From assembly GCF_000371965.1 (NCBI RefSeq), contig NZ_AQUO01000001.1, positions 2,612,001-2,676,000 of the forward strand: a stretch of 64,000 bases of DNA, written 5' to 3'. This document shows, in pieces, positions 63,001 to 64,000 of the stretch; position 1 is the first letter of the stretch, and the number at the start of each line of letters is the position of its first letter. The DNA comes from Paracoccus sp. N5. GTDB taxonomy: Bacteria > Pseudomonadota > Alphaproteobacteria > Rhodobacterales > Rhodobacteraceae. The translations under genes were made by a program, and so were the position numbers. The notes under the pieces were generated by a model, which saw only the letters and a list, made by a program, of their open reading frames with translations, made no database searches and was not told the DNA's origin.

Positions 63001-63147
63001 ATGCGCCGGATGATGAAGCTGACCCCGATCCTTGCCCTGCTGGCGCTGGCCGCCTGCGAGACCGTGCAGGGCGCTGGCCGCGACATGCAGGCCGCCGGAC
63101 AGGCGGTGTCGCGCGAAAGCCACGAGGTCCAGTCGCAGGGGCTGTAG
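63001..63147 (+). CDS. Entericidin-like small lipoprotein, copy 1
   Basis: 48 residues, too short to be listed in a normal ORF screen. Type II signal peptide MRRMMKLTPILALLALAAC with lipobox LAAC, then CETVQGAGRDMQAAGQAVSRES, the ...GxGxDxxxAG...ix- layout of entericidin lipoproteins. Function in E. coli is bacteriolysis/antidote; here it is inferred as a small outer-membrane lipoprotein. Its paralogue lies at 63372. A terminator follows directly. Confidence 0.75.
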   Translation: MRRMMKLTPILALLALAACETVQGAGRDMQAAGQAVSRESHEVQSQGL

Positions 63148-63169
63148 GTCGCGGCTCGGACGACCCCGG

Positions 63170-63194
63170 AGGCGGCCTTTCGGGCCGCCTTTTT
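63170..63194 (+). terminator. Intrinsic terminator after entericidin copy 1
   Basis: AGGCGGCC and GGCCGCCT form a perfect 8-bp stem with a 5-base loop, followed by TTTTT (63190-63194). It starts 22 bases past the stop. Confidence 0.9.
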
Positions 63195-63371
63195 CGTGTC
63201 ACCGGCGATGCACGGGCCATGCACCGCGCGTGCACCGTTCGTGCACCGTTCCCTTGGCGACAAGTTGCCGATGCGGGGGGCTTTGGGCGGCCTCGCGTTT
63301 CCGTGTGCTGTCGCGCGGCGGCTGTTGCATTAGGCTGCGCGGTCATAAGCAACAAAGACCCGAGGGGCGAG

Positions 63372-63560
63372 ATGAGCAGGATTTTCCCACTGGCCGCGTT
63401 CGTGGCCGTCACCGCGGTTGCCGGCTGCGAGACCATGCAGGGCGCCGGGCGCGACATGCAGACCGCCGGCGCGCTGCTGACGCAGCAGGCGGCGGAAAGC
63501 CAGACCCAGGTCGGCAGCTATGCGCCGCCGGGACCAGCGGTGACGCCGACGCCGTATTGA
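63372..63560 (+). CDS. Entericidin-like small lipoprotein, copy 2
   Basis: 62 residues from ATG 63372 after GGGGCGAG. Signal peptide MSRIFPLAAFVAVTAVAGC with lipobox AGC, followed by CETMQGAGRDMQTAGALLTQQAAES and a proline-rich tail TPTPY. Around the lipidated Cys it shares CET-QGAGRDMQ-AG with copy 1, so the two are paralogues or a duplication. Copy 2 is longer in the C-terminal tail and more diverged in the signal. A separate transcription unit is implied by the terminator between them. Confidence 0.75.
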   Translation: MSRIFPLAAFVAVTAVAGCETMQGAGRDMQTAGALLTQQAAESQTQVGSYAPPGPAVTPTPY

Positions 63561-63626
63561 GCCGGGAACTCCGGCCGGCGGCGGGGATTGATTGCGTGAG
63601 CCCTGCCGCAAGAGGATGGAGACCCG

Positions 63627-63806
63627 ATGAAGAACCCCTGGATGAGCGCCTGGCTGTCTGCAGCCAACGGCCTGATGGCCCCGGCGCGCGGCCAGATCAT
63701 GGCCGAGATGCAGAAGAGCCAGCGCCAGATGATGCTGGAATGGCAGAGGCTGTGGATCGAGAGCTGCATGGCGCTGTGGTTTCCCGGCGGGCGGGGAAAA
63801 CGCTAG
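63627..63806 (+). CDS. Small protein of 59 residues, unknown
   Basis: ATG 63627 after AGAGGATGGAGAC gives MKNPWMSAWLSAANGLMAP and a helix ...ARGQIMAEMQKSQRQMMLEWQRLW, ending FPGGRGKR. No signal peptide or family recognised. It is amphipathic, Trp- and Met-rich, with a clean Shine-Dalgarno, so it is probably real; a phasin-like or polyhydroxyalkanoate granule-associated short protein is conceivable but unproven. Downstream (63807-64000) nothing was recognised. Confidence 0.55.
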   Translation: MKNPWMSAWLSAANGLMAPARGQIMAEMQKSQRQMMLEWQRLWIESCMALWFPGGRGKR

Positions 63807-64000
63807 GTCGCACGGGCAAAAGGGGTTTCTCTTTTGCCTGTGGCGCAAGATGCATCTCTGCGCGGGCGACGATCTTGGCATGCAACCTGGTCCCGTGCCG
63901 GTCGGCATGCGAACGAGCGCAACCGTTTGATCGACGGATTGCCCTGAAAGGGAATGCTTCGGGAGCGCGGACCGGCCTGTGCCATGGCGGGACCGTCGGA

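Overview
This is a roughly 68-70% GC alphaproteobacterial chromosome segment that reads like Paracoccus (Rhodobacteraceae). The strongest pointer is the membrane-anchored cytochrome c at 17977-18516, which closely resembles cytochrome c552 (CycM) of Paracoccus denitrificans as I remember it. The SRP RNA core, the GlnB-GlnA pair and the Hint and RTX secreted proteins fit the same family. The species is not determined.

Layout. 1-12.8 kb holds housekeeping genes: the 3' part of a choline dehydrogenase-type oxidoreductase, DUF177/YceD divergent from bamE, an olsB-like acyltransferase, tgt, rnd, an SLC13-type permease with RCK domains, a degenerate sulfotransferase-like protein, a LuxR solo, tsf-rpsB and a one-domain pseudo-receiver. 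12.9-14.35 kb is a small accessory or decayed patch between tRNA-Thr and the SRP RNA gene. 14.4-18.5 kb has a cyclic-nucleotide phosphodiesterase, an SRPBCC protein, pheA and cycM. 18.7-25.7 kb is a yejABEF peptide ABC transporter operon with a glycosyltransferase coupled to its end. 25.7-33 kb has a Hint-domain protein, glnBA, the NAD(P)HX repair enzyme, tRNA-Leu, an RTX protein and an unknown acidic protein. 33.1-37.1 kb has tex, pdxY and a MOSC gene. 37.2-39.3 kb is a copper cluster: DUF2946, a YcnI-PCuAC fusion and Sco. 39.4-46 kb has a GAF histidine kinase, pabB/pabC-like genes and nadABC. 46.2-59.1 kb is a complete glycogen cycle operon, glgP-glgB-glgC-glgA-glgX-malQ-pgm, with start/stop overlaps at most of its later junctions. 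59.1-64 kb has an AhpD-like protein, a lone phnM, a 640-base gene-free stretch, an esterase, small lipoproteins including two paralogous entericidin-like genes, and a 59-residue conserved-looking ORF.

Most of the window is ordinary core genome. The less ordinary parts are the decayed patch beside tRNA-Thr, the pseudo-receiver without its phospho-acceptor, the LuxR solo with a 20-bp dyad upstream, a short palindromic repeat family found between convergent genes with a related unit apparently inserted in frame in the MOSC gene, base-composition mosaicism inside the NAD(P)HX repair gene, and a perfect CtrA-type site between small lipoprotein genes. I did not find a clear, entirely new multi-gene system. 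No homology search was run; assignments rest on motifs and remembered family features.
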